A DNA stretch of 54,880 bases. Source: Actinocatenispora comari (GTDB lineage Bacteria; Actinomycetota; Actinomycetes; Mycobacteriales; Micromonosporaceae). Below the pieces are notes generated by a model, which made no database searches, was not told the DNA's origin, and worked only from the letters and a program-made list of their open reading frames with translations. The translations under genes were made by a program, and so were the position numbers. Below, one piece after another: positions 17,551 through 25,732 of the stretch (the stretch's first letter is position 1; every line of letters begins with the position of its first letter). The stretch covers positions 1 through 54,880 of the forward strand of contig NZ_BOPO01000132.1 of assembly GCF_017312725.1 (NCBI RefSeq). Direction: 5' to 3'.

Positions 17551-18627
17551 TCAGGGCTTCGGGCTCAGCGTGCCCGCGGCCTTGCGCATCTGCTTGTTCA
17601 ACTTGTCGTGCCCGTCCGGGACCGAACCCCAGAAGCCGGCCGCCGTGCCGTCTCCGGCGTCCAGCACCGCGACCACCACGTACTCGGTGGTCTTCTTGCC
17701 GGCGGAGCTGGTGTACGTGACGTCGAATGCCCACAGCCACGCCTTGCGGCCCAGCTGGGTCAGCTGCTCGTCGAGATGGTCCTTGCCGGCGTCGACCTTG
17801 GCGCCGGTGCCGTAGTAGCCCTTCAGGATCGAGGTGGCCAGGTCGGACTTGACCGACTTCAGGTCGTCCGGGCCGCTGTAGTCGAAGTCGTCGGACAGCT
17901 TGCCCAGCTGCATCGTGGCGTACACGTTGGTGTCGATCTTGACCGACTGGCCGACCGGGCTCTGCAGCTCCTTCGCCGGCGGCTCCACCGAGTCGACCCA
18001 CGGCGAGCCGGCCTTGGTGTACCCCCAGCCGGTCGCCGAGTCGATGATCTTGTTGCCGTGCACCCCGTCATCGGACGGACCGGGCGACGGCTTGGCGGTC
18101 GCGCTCGTCGACGGCCGGGCGCTGGAACTCGAGCTCGGGTCCGCGACCGGCGGCTTCTTGTCCTTGCCGGTGGACACCAGGGCCACCACCGCGACGATGG
18201 CGAGCACCAGCACCAGCGCGCCGCCGCCGACGAACAGCCACGGCGCGATCGACCGCTTCTTCGGCGGCACCGGCCCACCCGGCGGCGGGAAGCCACCCGG
18301 ACCCGGTTGGTACCCGGCGGGCGGGCCGCTCGGTTGATAGCCGGCGGGCGGGCCGCTCGGCGGCGCCATCCCCGGCGCCAGCGGCGCCCCGTACGGCGGG
18401 GGCTGCGCGCCGGGCTGCTCGTACTGCTGCGGCTGCTGCTGCCAGCCGGTGTCGAGCGAGTACTGCTCGAAGCCGGACGGCTCGTCGCCGGCGGACGGCG
18501 CCCCCGAGGAGTGGCCGGGCGGCGGCCCGAACGGGTCGGCCCCGGCACCCGGGTACGGCTGCTGCGGTGGTTGGCCCTGCGGCGGCTGATCGGGCCAGCC
18601 ACCGGGCGACTGCGGCGGGTAGGTCAC
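17551..18627 (-). CDS. Proline-rich single-pass membrane protein
   Basis: About 358 residues. A cytoplasmic, disordered N-terminus (residues 1-125) is rich in Pro, Gly, Gln and Tyr and holds two GPPAGYQP repeats. One membrane helix follows (WLFVGGGALVLVLAIVAVVA), then a Ser/Thr-rich linker and an extracellular domain of about 190 residues. The GTG start at 18627 (VTYPPQSPGGW) has no strong ribosome site and is tentative. Its architecture is shared with the gene at 50870-52195, although the outer domains differ. It follows the GNAT gene and precedes recG on the same strand. Function unknown. Confidence 0.8.
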   Translation of the reverse strand: MTYPPQSPGGWPDQPPQGQPPQQPYPGAGADPFGPPPGHSSGAPSAGDEPSGFEQYSLDTGWQQQPQQYEQPGAQPPPYGAPLAPGMAPPSGPPAGYQPSGPPAGYQPGPGGFPPPGGPVPPKKRSIAPWLFVGGGALVLVLAIVAVVALVSTGKDKKPPVADPSSSSSARPSTSATAKPSPGPSDDGVHGNKIIDSATGWGYTKAGSPWVDSVEPPAKELQSPVGQSVKIDTNVYATMQLGKLSDDFDYSGPDDLKSVKSDLATSILKGYYGTGAKVDAGKDHLDEQLTQLGRKAWLWAFDVTYTSSAGKKTTEYVVVAVLDAGDGTAAGFWGSVPDGHDKLNKQMRKAAGTLSPKP

Positions 18628-18722
18628 GACCGGAGGGTAAGCGGTCGTGCCCAACACGGCCGCGTTGAGGTCGCAACTCGACGGTACGCGCAAACACGTG
18701 CACCCTCGGTGAGACGGCCTGG

Positions 18723-19205
18723 CTAGAGATCGCGGGCGAAGGAGAGGCAGTCCGGCTCGTCGGCGTAGTAGCCGTAGTTCGGGATCCGCCGGTAGCCGAG
18801 CTTGCCGTACAGCGCGATCGCCTCGGGCTGCTTGCCACCGGTCTCCAGGATCACCCGGGTGCGACCGGCCCGGCGGGCGTCGGCCTCGATCGCGGCCAGT
18901 ACCGCGGTGGCCACCCCGGTACCGCGGGCGGCCGGCACCGTGTACATCCGCTTCAGCTCCGCGGTGTCGTCGCCGTGCGAGCGCCAGCCACCGCACCCGA
19001 CGGGCTTCTCGCCCCGGTAGGCGACCAGGAACGCGCCGTTCGGCGGCTCGAAGTCGGCCGCCTCGACCGGCGTCTCGTCGCCCTCCCCGCCGTACCGGGC
19101 GCCCAGGTCGGCGAGCGCCTGCGCCACCAGCTGCCGGGCCACCGGCTCGGTGAAGCCGACCCGTTCGATGCGCAGCGCGGTCGTGGTCGCGTCGTCGATC
19201 GTCAC
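18723..19205 (-). CDS. GNAT-family N-acetyltransferase
   Basis: A 160-residue acetyl-CoA-dependent acetyltransferase. The acetyl-CoA pyrophosphate loop is VPAARGTGVATAVLAAIEADARRAG, and the C-terminal GNAT strand and helix read ALYGKLGYRRIPNYG. The preceding ELKRMYTV strand is typical. The GTG at 19205 is the likely start, with a G-rich GGCGGG upstream; a longer reading from 19227 is possible. It is 68 bases downstream of thiL. The substrate cannot be told. Confidence 0.85.
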   Translation of the reverse strand: MTIDDATTTALRIERVGFTEPVARQLVAQALADLGARYGGEGDETPVEAADFEPPNGAFLVAYRGEKPVGCGGWRSHGDDTAELKRMYTVPAARGTGVATAVLAAIEADARRAGRTRVILETGGKQPEAIALYGKLGYRRIPNYGYYADEPDCLSFARDL

Positions 19206-19273
19206 CCCGCCATTGCACCAGCACCACGGCGCCGGTCGCGAGCGGATTCGGCCAACGTGACGAGCGCCGCCGG

Positions 19274-20212
19274 TCAGCGGAAGTGGTCCCAGCCGCCGCG
19301 CCCGGTGAACGGCTCCCCGTCGACGGTCAGGCCGCTGCCCTCGTCGACGCTGCCGATCACCCGCCAGTCGGCGGTCAGCACGCTGCCGGCCGGGAACGTC
19401 GCCACCAGCGCGTGGTCCTCGCCACCGGTGAGCACCCACTCGTACGGGTCGACGCCGAGCGCCCGGGCCGCGTCCACCATCTGCTCCGGCAGCTCGAACC
19501 CGTCGCGCCGCACGTCGATCGCGACGCCGCTGGCGTCGGCGACGTGTCCCAGGTCGGCGAGCAGCCCGTCCGACACGTCGATCATCGCGGTGGCACCCTG
19601 CCGGGCGGCGACCGGGCCGCACTGGTACGGGACCAGCGGCCGGCGGTGCGCGTCCACCAGCGCGCGGGGCGACCGGAACCCGCGGGACAGCACGGTGAAG
19701 CCGGCCGCCGCCCAGCCGAGCCGGCCGGCCAGCGCCACCTGGTCGCCGGGCTGGGCGCCGGAGCGGGTCACCGGGCGCACGCCGCGCAGGTCTCCCAGGG
19801 CGGTCACCGAGATGGTCAGCGTGGGGCTCGCCACCGTGTCGCCGCCGACCACGCTCGCGCCGACCAGCGCCGCCTCCGCGGCGAGGCCGTCGGCGAGCTG
19901 CTCGGCCCACTCGACCGGCAGCTCCGGCGGCGCGGACAGCCCGACCACCAGCGCGGTCGGGGTGGCGCCCATCGCGGCGATGTCGGCCAGGTTCGCGCCG
20001 GCCGCGCGGTGCCCGACGTCGGTCGCCGAGGACCAGTCGCGGCGGAAGTGCCGCCCGTCGACCAGCACGTCGGTACTGACCACGACCCGGTTGTCGGAGG
20101 TGGTCACCACGGCCGCGTCGTCCCCGGGCCCCAGCAGGCAGGTCGGTCCCGGCGCCAGTCGCGCGGTGACCCGCTTGATCAGGCCGAACTCGCCCATCTC
20201 CGCAACGGTCAC
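19274..20212 (-). CDS. thiL: Thiamine-monophosphate kinase
   Basis: A 312-residue ThiL of normal length that phosphorylates thiamine monophosphate to the diphosphate cofactor. Motifs include LLGPGDDAAVV (ATP/Mg site), STDVLVDGRHFRRDW, NLADIAAMGATP, and the late IDVSDGLLADLGH and LTGGEDHALVATFP. The GTG at 20212 is chosen because GGAGGAG lies seven bases upstream; an in-frame ATG 15 bases later is an alternative. It is divergent from the Lrp-domain gene. Confidence 0.97.
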   Translation of the reverse strand: MTVAEMGEFGLIKRVTARLAPGPTCLLGPGDDAAVVTTSDNRVVVSTDVLVDGRHFRRDWSSATDVGHRAAGANLADIAAMGATPTALVVGLSAPPELPVEWAEQLADGLAAEAALVGASVVGGDTVASPTLTISVTALGDLRGVRPVTRSGAQPGDQVALAGRLGWAAAGFTVLSRGFRSPRALVDAHRRPLVPYQCGPVAARQGATAMIDVSDGLLADLGHVADASGVAIDVRRDGFELPEQMVDAARALGVDPYEWVLTGGEDHALVATFPAGSVLTADWRVIGSVDEGSGLTVDGEPFTGRGGWDHFR

Positions 20213-20396
20213 TGCAGGGCTCCTCCGATCGCCGGCGGTGGATGCGCGCCGCCGCCGCTGTCGGCCGCTGTCGTCGGCTTGCCCGCATCCTGCCACCCGG
20301 AGCCAACCCGCACCGTACAGAGGTCGACGCGGTGCGCGCTGCGTACGGTACGTTCTGTTTCGGCCGGCAGTTCCGTGGCGAGGAAGGGCACCCGTC

Positions 20397-20630
20397 GTGG
20401 TCCAGGCGTACATCCTCATCCAGACCGAGGTCGGCAAGACGCACGACGTGGCGACCGCGATCGGGCACGTCGACGGCGTGGTTCGGGTCGACTCGGTCAC
20501 CGGCCCGTACGACGTGATCGCGCTCGCCGAGAAGCACACCGTCGACGAGCTCGGCAAGGCGGTCGTCAGCAAGGTCCAGTCGGTCGACGGCATCACCCGC
20601 ACCCTGACCTGCCCGGTGGTGCATCTCTAG
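20397..20630 (+). CDS. Small Lrp/AsnC ligand-binding-domain protein
   Basis: A 77-residue stand-alone RAM-type (Lrp/AsnC ligand-binding) domain. The pattern VQAYILIQTEVGK, GVVRVDSVTGPYDVIALAE, and IXRTLTCPVVHL is that of the domain without the DNA-binding half. Such proteins often act as amino-acid-sensing partners or regulators and form rings or dimers. The GTG at 20397 follows GAGGAAGG. It is divergent from thiL and precedes the DUF3515 gene. No HTH is present, so direct DNA binding is unlikely. Confidence 0.9.
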   Translation: MVQAYILIQTEVGKTHDVATAIGHVDGVVRVDSVTGPYDVIALAEKHTVDELGKAVVSKVQSVDGITRTLTCPVVHL

Positions 20631-20767
20631 GCCCGCCGACCGGCCACGCGCGGGGCACTCGGACTGCGACGCGGGCCCCAGCCGTACCGGCCCGGGCGCG
20701 GCGACGGATCCGCCGACGGGCACAATCGGCAGCCGATCCACCCGAGCTTTCGCCGGAGGTGTCCTCG

Positions 20768-21334
20768 GTGGCCGACGCCGACTCCCGCGCCGCGGCGCGG
20801 ACCGCGACGCTGATCGCCCTACCGCTCGCGCTGATCGCCGGAGCGGTCGCGTTCTGGGCGCTCGGCGGGCTCGGCGGCGGCAACGGCGACAAGCGGGCCG
20901 CCGGGTCGCCGAGCCCGCAGCCGTCCAGCACGGTACGGATGCCGGCCGCGTCGCTCGCCCCCACGCCGACCACCGTCTGCCGGGGGCTGATCGCGCAGCT
21001 GCCCAGCACGATCCGCTCGGCGAAGCGGCGCCCGGTGTCGGCCGGCGCCGAGCAGAACGCCGCGTACGGCGCGCCCGCGCTGCGGGTGGCCTGCGGCGTC
21101 GCGGCACCGACGGTGGCGAAGACCGCCACCGTGTACGAGCTGTCCGGCGTCTGCTATCTCGCCACCAAGCAGCGGGACGGGTCGAGCGTGTGGACGACGG
21201 TCGACCGGACCGTGCCGGTGGCCGTCACGGTGCCCGGCTCGTACTCGGGGGCCGGTCAGTGGGCGGCGGAGTTCTCCGACACGATCGCCGGCACGGTGCC
21301 CTCGTCGGACACCGCCCCGTCCGGCTGCCACTGA
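20768..21334 (+). CDS. DUF3515 family membrane-anchored protein
   Basis: A 188-residue protein with one N-terminal membrane segment (TLIALPLALIAGAVAFWAL), a Ser/Pro linker, and an extracellular domain with conserved Cys pairs (TTVCRGL, RVACGV, GVCYLA, SGCH). This is the layout of DUF3515, a family usually next to ddl and thiL in actinobacteria, as here. The GTG at 20768 follows GGAGGTG. The function is unknown; the cell-surface position and neighbour ddl suggest an envelope role (inference). Confidence 0.9.
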   Translation: MADADSRAAARTATLIALPLALIAGAVAFWALGGLGGGNGDKRAAGSPSPQPSSTVRMPAASLAPTPTTVCRGLIAQLPSTIRSAKRRPVSAGAEQNAAYGAPALRVACGVAAPTVAKTATVYELSGVCYLATKQRDGSSVWTTVDRTVPVAVTVPGSYSGAGQWAAEFSDTIAGTVPSSDTAPSGCH

Positions 21335-21386
21335 CGCCGCGGCGCTGGTCCGCCCGGCGCCGGACGACAGTGCCGGCGCGGCGCCG

Positions 21387-22496
21387 TCAGCCGTGTTCGG
21401 CGCGACGGTGCAGGGCGGTACGGATCAGCCGGGAGATCAGCTTCGGGTAGTCCAGGCCGCTTCTGGCCCACATCTTCGGGAACGCCGACGCGGCGGTGAA
21501 ACCCGGCATCGTGTTGATCTCGTTGACCACCACGTCCAGCTCGGGCGTGACGAAGAAGTCGACCCGGGCCAGGCCGGCGCAGTCCAGCGCGGTGAACGCC
21601 TGGCACGCGGTCCGGCGGACCTCGTCGATCACGTGCTCGGGCAGCCGCGGCGGGATGTCCAGCTCGGGCTCGTCGAGGTACTTGGCCTCCAGGTCGTACC
21701 AGCTGTGCCGGGAGTCGATGTGCACCTCGGCGGGCAGGCTCGCCTCCGGCTCCCCGCCGTACTCGCCCTCCAGCACGCCGCACTCGACCTCGCGCACACC
21801 GGTGAACGCGGCCTCCACCAGTACCTTCGAGTCGATCTCGCGGGCGGTGGCGATCGCCGCCGGCAGCTGTGCCCAGTCGTCGACCCGGGTGATGCCGACC
21901 GAGGAGCCGGCCCGGGACGGCTTGACGAACACCGGCAGCCCCAGCCGGTCCATCTCGGCCTCGGCCAGCGACTGCCCGGCCCGCAGCACCGCGTACTCGC
22001 CGACCCGCAGCCCGTCGGCGGCCAGCAGCTTCTTGGTGAACTCCTTGTCCATGCAGGCGGCGGAGGCGAACACGCCGGCGCCCACGTAGGGCAGGCCGGC
22101 CATCTCCAGCAGCCCCTGGATCGTGCCGTCCTCGCCGTACGCGCCGTGCAGCACCGGCAGCACCACGTCCACGTCCGCCAGCGCCGCGGCGCCCTGCGCC
22201 GGGTCCAGCGCGACGATCCGACCGCCGGAGCCGGCCGGCAGCGCCACCTCGGTACCGGCACCGTCGGTGATCTCCGGGAACCGCCGGCCGCGGATCGCCA
22301 GCTCGCTCGGATCGCCGTCGGTGAGCAGCCAGCGGCCCTGCCGGGTGATGCCCACCGGCACCACCTCGAACTCGTCCGAGTCGATCGCCGACAGCACGCT
22401 GCCGGCGCTGACCGCGGACACGGCATGCTCGCTGCTGCGACCGCCGAACACGACGGCGACGCGTGGTCTGCGTGGCGTAGTCACGCCCCCGGACAT
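21387..22496 (-). CDS. ddl: D-alanine-D-alanine ligase
   Basis: About 369 residues. It joins two D-alanines for peptidoglycan precursors. The ATP-grasp features are all visible: [22 protein letters not shown] at the N-terminus, [19 protein letters not shown], the ATP-binding [14 protein letters not shown], and the metal site and cap [21 protein letters not shown]. The start is uncertain: ATG at 22496 or GTG at 22484; homologues begin close to the VAVVFGG strand. It converges on the DUF3515 gene and is divergent from the universal stress gene. Confidence 0.97.
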   Translation of the reverse strand: MSGGVTTPRRPRVAVVFGGRSSEHAVSAVSAGSVLSAIDSDEFEVVPVGITRQGRWLLTDGDPSELAIRGRRFPEITDGAGTEVALPAGSGGRIVALDPAQGAAALADVDVVLPVLHGAYGEDGTIQGLLEMAGLPYVGAGVFASAACMDKEFTKKLLAADGLRVGEYAVLRAGQSLAEAEMDRLGLPVFVKPSRAGSSVGITRVDDWAQLPAAIATAREIDSKVLVEAAFTGVREVECGVLEGEYGGEPEASLPAEVHIDSRHSWYDLEAKYLDEPELDIPPRLPEHVIDEVRRTACQAFTALDCAGLARVDFFVTPELDVVVNEINTMPGFTAASAFPKMWARSGLDYPKLISRLIRTALHRRAEHG

Positions 22497-22574
22497 TACT
22501 CGACGTGCTCGCCACAGCAGCGACGCATCGGACGATCCCACCACCTCGGGGCGGCCCGGTCACGACCGGTTGCG

Positions 22575-22596
22575 GGCCGGGACCAAGGTCCCGGCC
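22575..22596 (+). promoter_or_regulatory. DosR-box-like palindrome
   Basis: A near-perfect palindrome with 10-base arms (GGCCGGGACC and GGTCCCGGCC) around a central AA. The core GGGAC-CAAG-GTCCC fits the spacing of the mycobacterial DosR box core GGGAC-N4-GTCCC. It lies about 100 bases upstream of the universal stress gene, which is followed by the DosR-like regulator. Binding is inferred, not shown. Confidence 0.6.
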
Positions 22597-22694
22597 GCCG
22601 TGACCCTTGGCACCTGGTACGGCACGGGTGCCCGATTGTTGACTGGAGGTCGTTGTCGTCGTCGGGCTCGGGGGGTCGGGCCGAGGAGGTCGCC

Positions 22695-23258
22695 ATGGCA
22701 GCGTCCGGTACCGGGCTGATCGTGGTCGGCGTGGACGGGTCGCCCACCTCGATCGCCGCACTGCGCTGGGCCGCCGCCGAGGCGTCCCGGCGGGCCGGCC
22801 GGCTGCTCGCGGTCCGGGCGGTCGGCGGCGGCGAGCCGACCGCGCAACTGGCCGCCGAGCACGCCGTACTGTCCGCCTCGGTCCGTGCCGCCCTCGGCGC
22901 CGAGCCGGCGGTACCGGTCGTGGAACGGATCGTCGCGGCGCCGCCGCAGCAGGCGCTGCTGTCCGCCGCCCGGGACGCCGACCTGATCGTCGTCGGCTCC
23001 CGTGGCCACTCCGGGCTGCTGGGCCGCATCCTGGGCTCCACCGCGATCTCGGTCGCGCGCACCGCGTCGGTGCCGGTCGTGGTGGTGCCGGCGGCGGACA
23101 CCCCGGACGAGCGGGACGACCCGGGCCCGGCCGGGCAGGACGGCGCGGACTCGGCCGATCCCGGCATCGGCCCGGCCGCCGACCCCGGCCCGCCCGACCC
23201 GTTCGCCGGACGTACCGCCCCACCGCCGGCCGGGGCAGGCCGTACCCTGACCGTGTGA
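22695..23258 (+). CDS. Universal stress protein (UspA family)
   Basis: A 187-residue single-domain Usp with a Pro/Asp-rich C-terminal tail (residues about 135-187). The N-terminal strand is [20 protein letters not shown]. The ATP-binding motif G-x2-G-x9-G-S is visible in [17 protein letters not shown], so this is the ATP-binding class. The ATG follows GAGGAGG with good spacing. Its stop overlaps the start of the DosR-like regulator (GTGA), so the two are one operon. Usp proteins are leading members of DosR regulons in mycobacteria. Confidence 0.92.
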   Translation: MAASGTGLIVVGVDGSPTSIAALRWAAAEASRRAGRLLAVRAVGGGEPTAQLAAEHAVLSASVRAALGAEPAVPVVERIVAAPPQQALLSAARDADLIVVGSRGHSGLLGRILGSTAISVARTASVPVVVVPAADTPDERDDPGPAGQDGADSADPGIGPAADPGPPDPFAGRTAPPPAGAGRTLTV

Positions 23259-23896
23259 TCCGGGTCTTCCTGCTCGACGACCACGAACTCGTCCGGCGTG
23301 GTCTGATCGACCTGCTCGCCGGCGAGCCGGACGTCGAGATCGCCGGCGAGGCGGGCACCGCGCGGCAGGCGCTCGACCGGGTGCCGGCGGTGCGCCCCGA
23401 CGTGGCCATCCTGGACGTGCGGCTGCCCGACGGCGACGGCGTCGAGGTCTGCCGGGAGCTGCGCAGCCAGCTCCCCGACCTGCGCTGCCTGATCCTCACC
23501 TCGTACAACGACGACGACGCGCTGGTGCGGGCGGTGCTCGCCGGCGCGTCCGGGTACGTGCTGAAGGACATCATCGGCAACGACCTGGTCGACGCGGTAC
23601 GCACGGTCGCCGCCGGCGGTTCGCTGCTGGACCCGACGGCCGCCGGTGCCCTGATGGAGGCGATGCGGCGCCGCTCCGACCCGGACGACCCGCTGGCCGA
23701 CCTGACCGCGCAGGAACGCAACATCCTGCGGCTGATCGGCGACGGGCTGACCAACCGGCAGATCGGTGAGCGGCTGTTCCTGGCCGAGAAGACCGTCAAG
23801 AACTACGTCTCGAACGTGTTCACCAAGCTGGGACTCAACCGGCGCACCCAGGCCGCGGTGCTCGCCACCCGGATCTGGCCCCGCCCCGAGCGCTGA
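23255..23896 (+). CDS. devR: NarL/LuxR-family response regulator, DosR-like
   Basis: A 213-residue response regulator. The receiver domain has the acidic pair in [13 protein letters not shown] and the phospho-acceptor Asp54 in [13 protein letters not shown], the switch Thr/Ser in [13 protein letters not shown], and the Lys in SGYVLKD. The C-terminal LuxR-type HTH reads [39 protein letters not shown] in overlapping part with [11 protein letters not shown] at the end. The wording, including Asp54 and the linker, closely follows mycobacterial DosR/DevR. The symbol is by family; it is coupled to the usp gene by a GTGA overlap. Its likely partner kinase is the convergent gene at 24029. Confidence 0.9.
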   Translation: MIRVFLLDDHELVRRGLIDLLAGEPDVEIAGEAGTARQALDRVPAVRPDVAILDVRLPDGDGVEVCRELRSQLPDLRCLILTSYNDDDALVRAVLAGASGYVLKDIIGNDLVDAVRTVAAGGSLLDPTAAGALMEAMRRRSDPDDPLADLTAQERNILRLIGDGLTNRQIGERLFLAEKTVKNYVSNVFTKLGLNRRTQAAVLATRIWPRPER

Positions 23897-24028
23897 ACCG
23901 CCCACCTCTGGCAGCCGGCGGCCGCGACGTGGCATTCGGCCATCGCTGGGCGGCCGAGCCTGGTGAGGCGGAACACCTCCCGGGCAGGCGGTCGGAACCG
24001 GCGGCCACGAGGTGGCTGCCGGCGGCGT

Positions 24029-25720
24029 CTAGGCGTGCAGCGGCACCTGCCAGACGACGAGCGTGCCGCCGCCCGGCCGGGCCTCGGCGGTCATCTCGCC
24101 GCCCAGCGACAGCGCGCGTTCGGCCAGGTTGCGCAGCCCGCTGCGGCGGCCACCCGCGGGCAGCCCGATGCCGTTGTCGGCGACGGTCAGCCGCAGCCGG
24201 CCGGACCCGACGGTGAGCTCCACGTCGGCGCGGCCGGCCCGGGCGTGCCGGGCCACGTTGGCGAGCAGCTCCCGGACCGCGGCGACCAGGTGCTCGCGCA
24301 GCCGTACCGGCAGCTCGACGTCCGGGTTGAGGTTGAACCGGACGCTCGGCGCGAAGCCGAGCGCGTCGGCGGCCTGGTCGGTCACCGACAGCAACGCCGA
24401 GCGGACGTCCTCGACCGAGCCGGCCGGCGGCTCCTCCAGCTGGTAGATCGTGGCGCGGATCTGGCGCACCGTCTCGTCCAGGTCGCCGACCGCGCGCAGC
24501 AACCGCTCCCGCACCTCCGGCAGCACCACCATCCGGGCGGTGCCCTGCAGCAGCATGCCGGTCGCGAACACCCGCTGGATCACCTGGTCGTGCAGGTCGT
24601 GCGCGATGCGCTCGCGGTCGGCGTAGAGCGCGACCTGCTCGCGCCAGGTGCGTTCCCGGGCCAGCCGCAGCGCCACCGCCGCCTGGCTGGCGAAGGTCTC
24701 CAGCATCCGCAACGCCACGGTCGGGAACGGTGACCGGCCGCGCAGCCGGCTGACCATCACCACGCCGAGCGCGTCGTCGGCCAGCCCCAGCGGTACCAGG
24801 GCGCACGGGCCGACCGGCGGCAGCGTGTCGGACAGCCAAGGCGCCCGCCGGGTGTCCTCCCACATGTCCGCCACCACCACCGGGGTACCGGAGCGGAACA
24901 CGTCACCGGCCCGCGACGCGTCCATCGGCAGTACCCGCCCGAGCGTGCTCTCCGCCTCGACCCCGTCGGCGGTGCGGATCACCATGTGCTCGCGGGTCTG
25001 GTCGACGTGGAACACCACGGCGAAGTCGGCGTCGGTCAGCCGCCGGGCGGTGCGGATGATCGTGGTGAGCTGGCTGTCCGGGTCGGTACCGGCGAGCAGG
25101 TGGTGGGTCAGCCCGTAGTTCGCCGCGAGCCAGCGCTCCTGTTCCCGGCTCGTCTCGTACCGCCGGGCGTTGAGCAGTGCGATCGACGCGGCGGCGGCGA
25201 ACAGCGCGAGCAGGCTCTCGTCGTCGGAGTCGAACGGCTTCCCATCCCGCCGGTCGGCGAGGTACAGGCTGCCGAGGTTGCGGCGACCGTCGCCGATCGG
25301 TACCCCGAGGAAGGAGCGCATCGGCGGGTGGTGCGGCGGGAAGCCGGCCGCGGCCGGGTGCCGGTCGATGTCGTCGACCCGCAGCGGGCCGGAGCGGCGA
25401 CGAGGCTCGCCGAGCAGCCCGTGGCCGTCCGGGAACGGGCCGATCCGGGCGGCCTGCTCGGCGCCGATCCCGGTCCACAGGAAGTGTTCCAGCCGGCCGT
25501 CGGTGCCGCGCACCCCGAGCGCGCCGTAGCGGGCGCCGACCTGTTCGGCGGCGAGGTCGACGACTCGCTGCAGCACCACCGACAGGTCCAGCTCGCCGGC
25601 GATCGCCACCATCGCGACCAGCAGCTCGACGAACCGCCCGCGGCGCCGGGTGCGGTTCGTGTCGACGGGCGGCCCCTCGGACGGGCCGCCCTGCTCTCCC
25701 CCGTCCGCCGAGTCACTCAT
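24029..25720 (-). CDS. GAF-domain sensor histidine kinase, DosS/DosT-like
   Basis: A 563-residue soluble kinase with two GAF domains (about residues 30-170 and 200-340), then HisKA_3 and HATPase. The phospho-acceptor is the His in RIAHDLHDQVIQR; the N-box lies in LLANVARHARA and the G-box in VADNGIGLP and GLRNLAERA. In GAF-A the stretch GFPPHHPPMRSFLG aligns with the DosS heme segment; His131 matches DosS His149 and Tyr153 (GSLYL) matches Tyr171. Gly69 stands where DosS has Glu87. No membrane segments are seen. It begins 12 bases after the PLP-enzyme stop, with no clear ribosome site, so it may ride on the plsC-gpsA transcript. It converges on the DosR-like gene. Confidence 0.9.
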   Translation of the reverse strand: MSDSADGGEQGGPSEGPPVDTNRTRRRGRFVELLVAMVAIAGELDLSVVLQRVVDLAAEQVGARYGALGVRGTDGRLEHFLWTGIGAEQAARIGPFPDGHGLLGEPRRRSGPLRVDDIDRHPAAAGFPPHHPPMRSFLGVPIGDGRRNLGSLYLADRRDGKPFDSDDESLLALFAAAASIALLNARRYETSREQERWLAANYGLTHHLLAGTDPDSQLTTIIRTARRLTDADFAVVFHVDQTREHMVIRTADGVEAESTLGRVLPMDASRAGDVFRSGTPVVVADMWEDTRRAPWLSDTLPPVGPCALVPLGLADDALGVVMVSRLRGRSPFPTVALRMLETFASQAAVALRLARERTWREQVALYADRERIAHDLHDQVIQRVFATGMLLQGTARMVVLPEVRERLLRAVGDLDETVRQIRATIYQLEEPPAGSVEDVRSALLSVTDQAADALGFAPSVRFNLNPDVELPVRLREHLVAAVRELLANVARHARAGRADVELTVGSGRLRLTVADNGIGLPAGGRRSGLRNLAERALSLGGEMTAEARPGGGTLVVWQVPLHA

Positions 25721-25732
25721 CGACGCAGTGTG

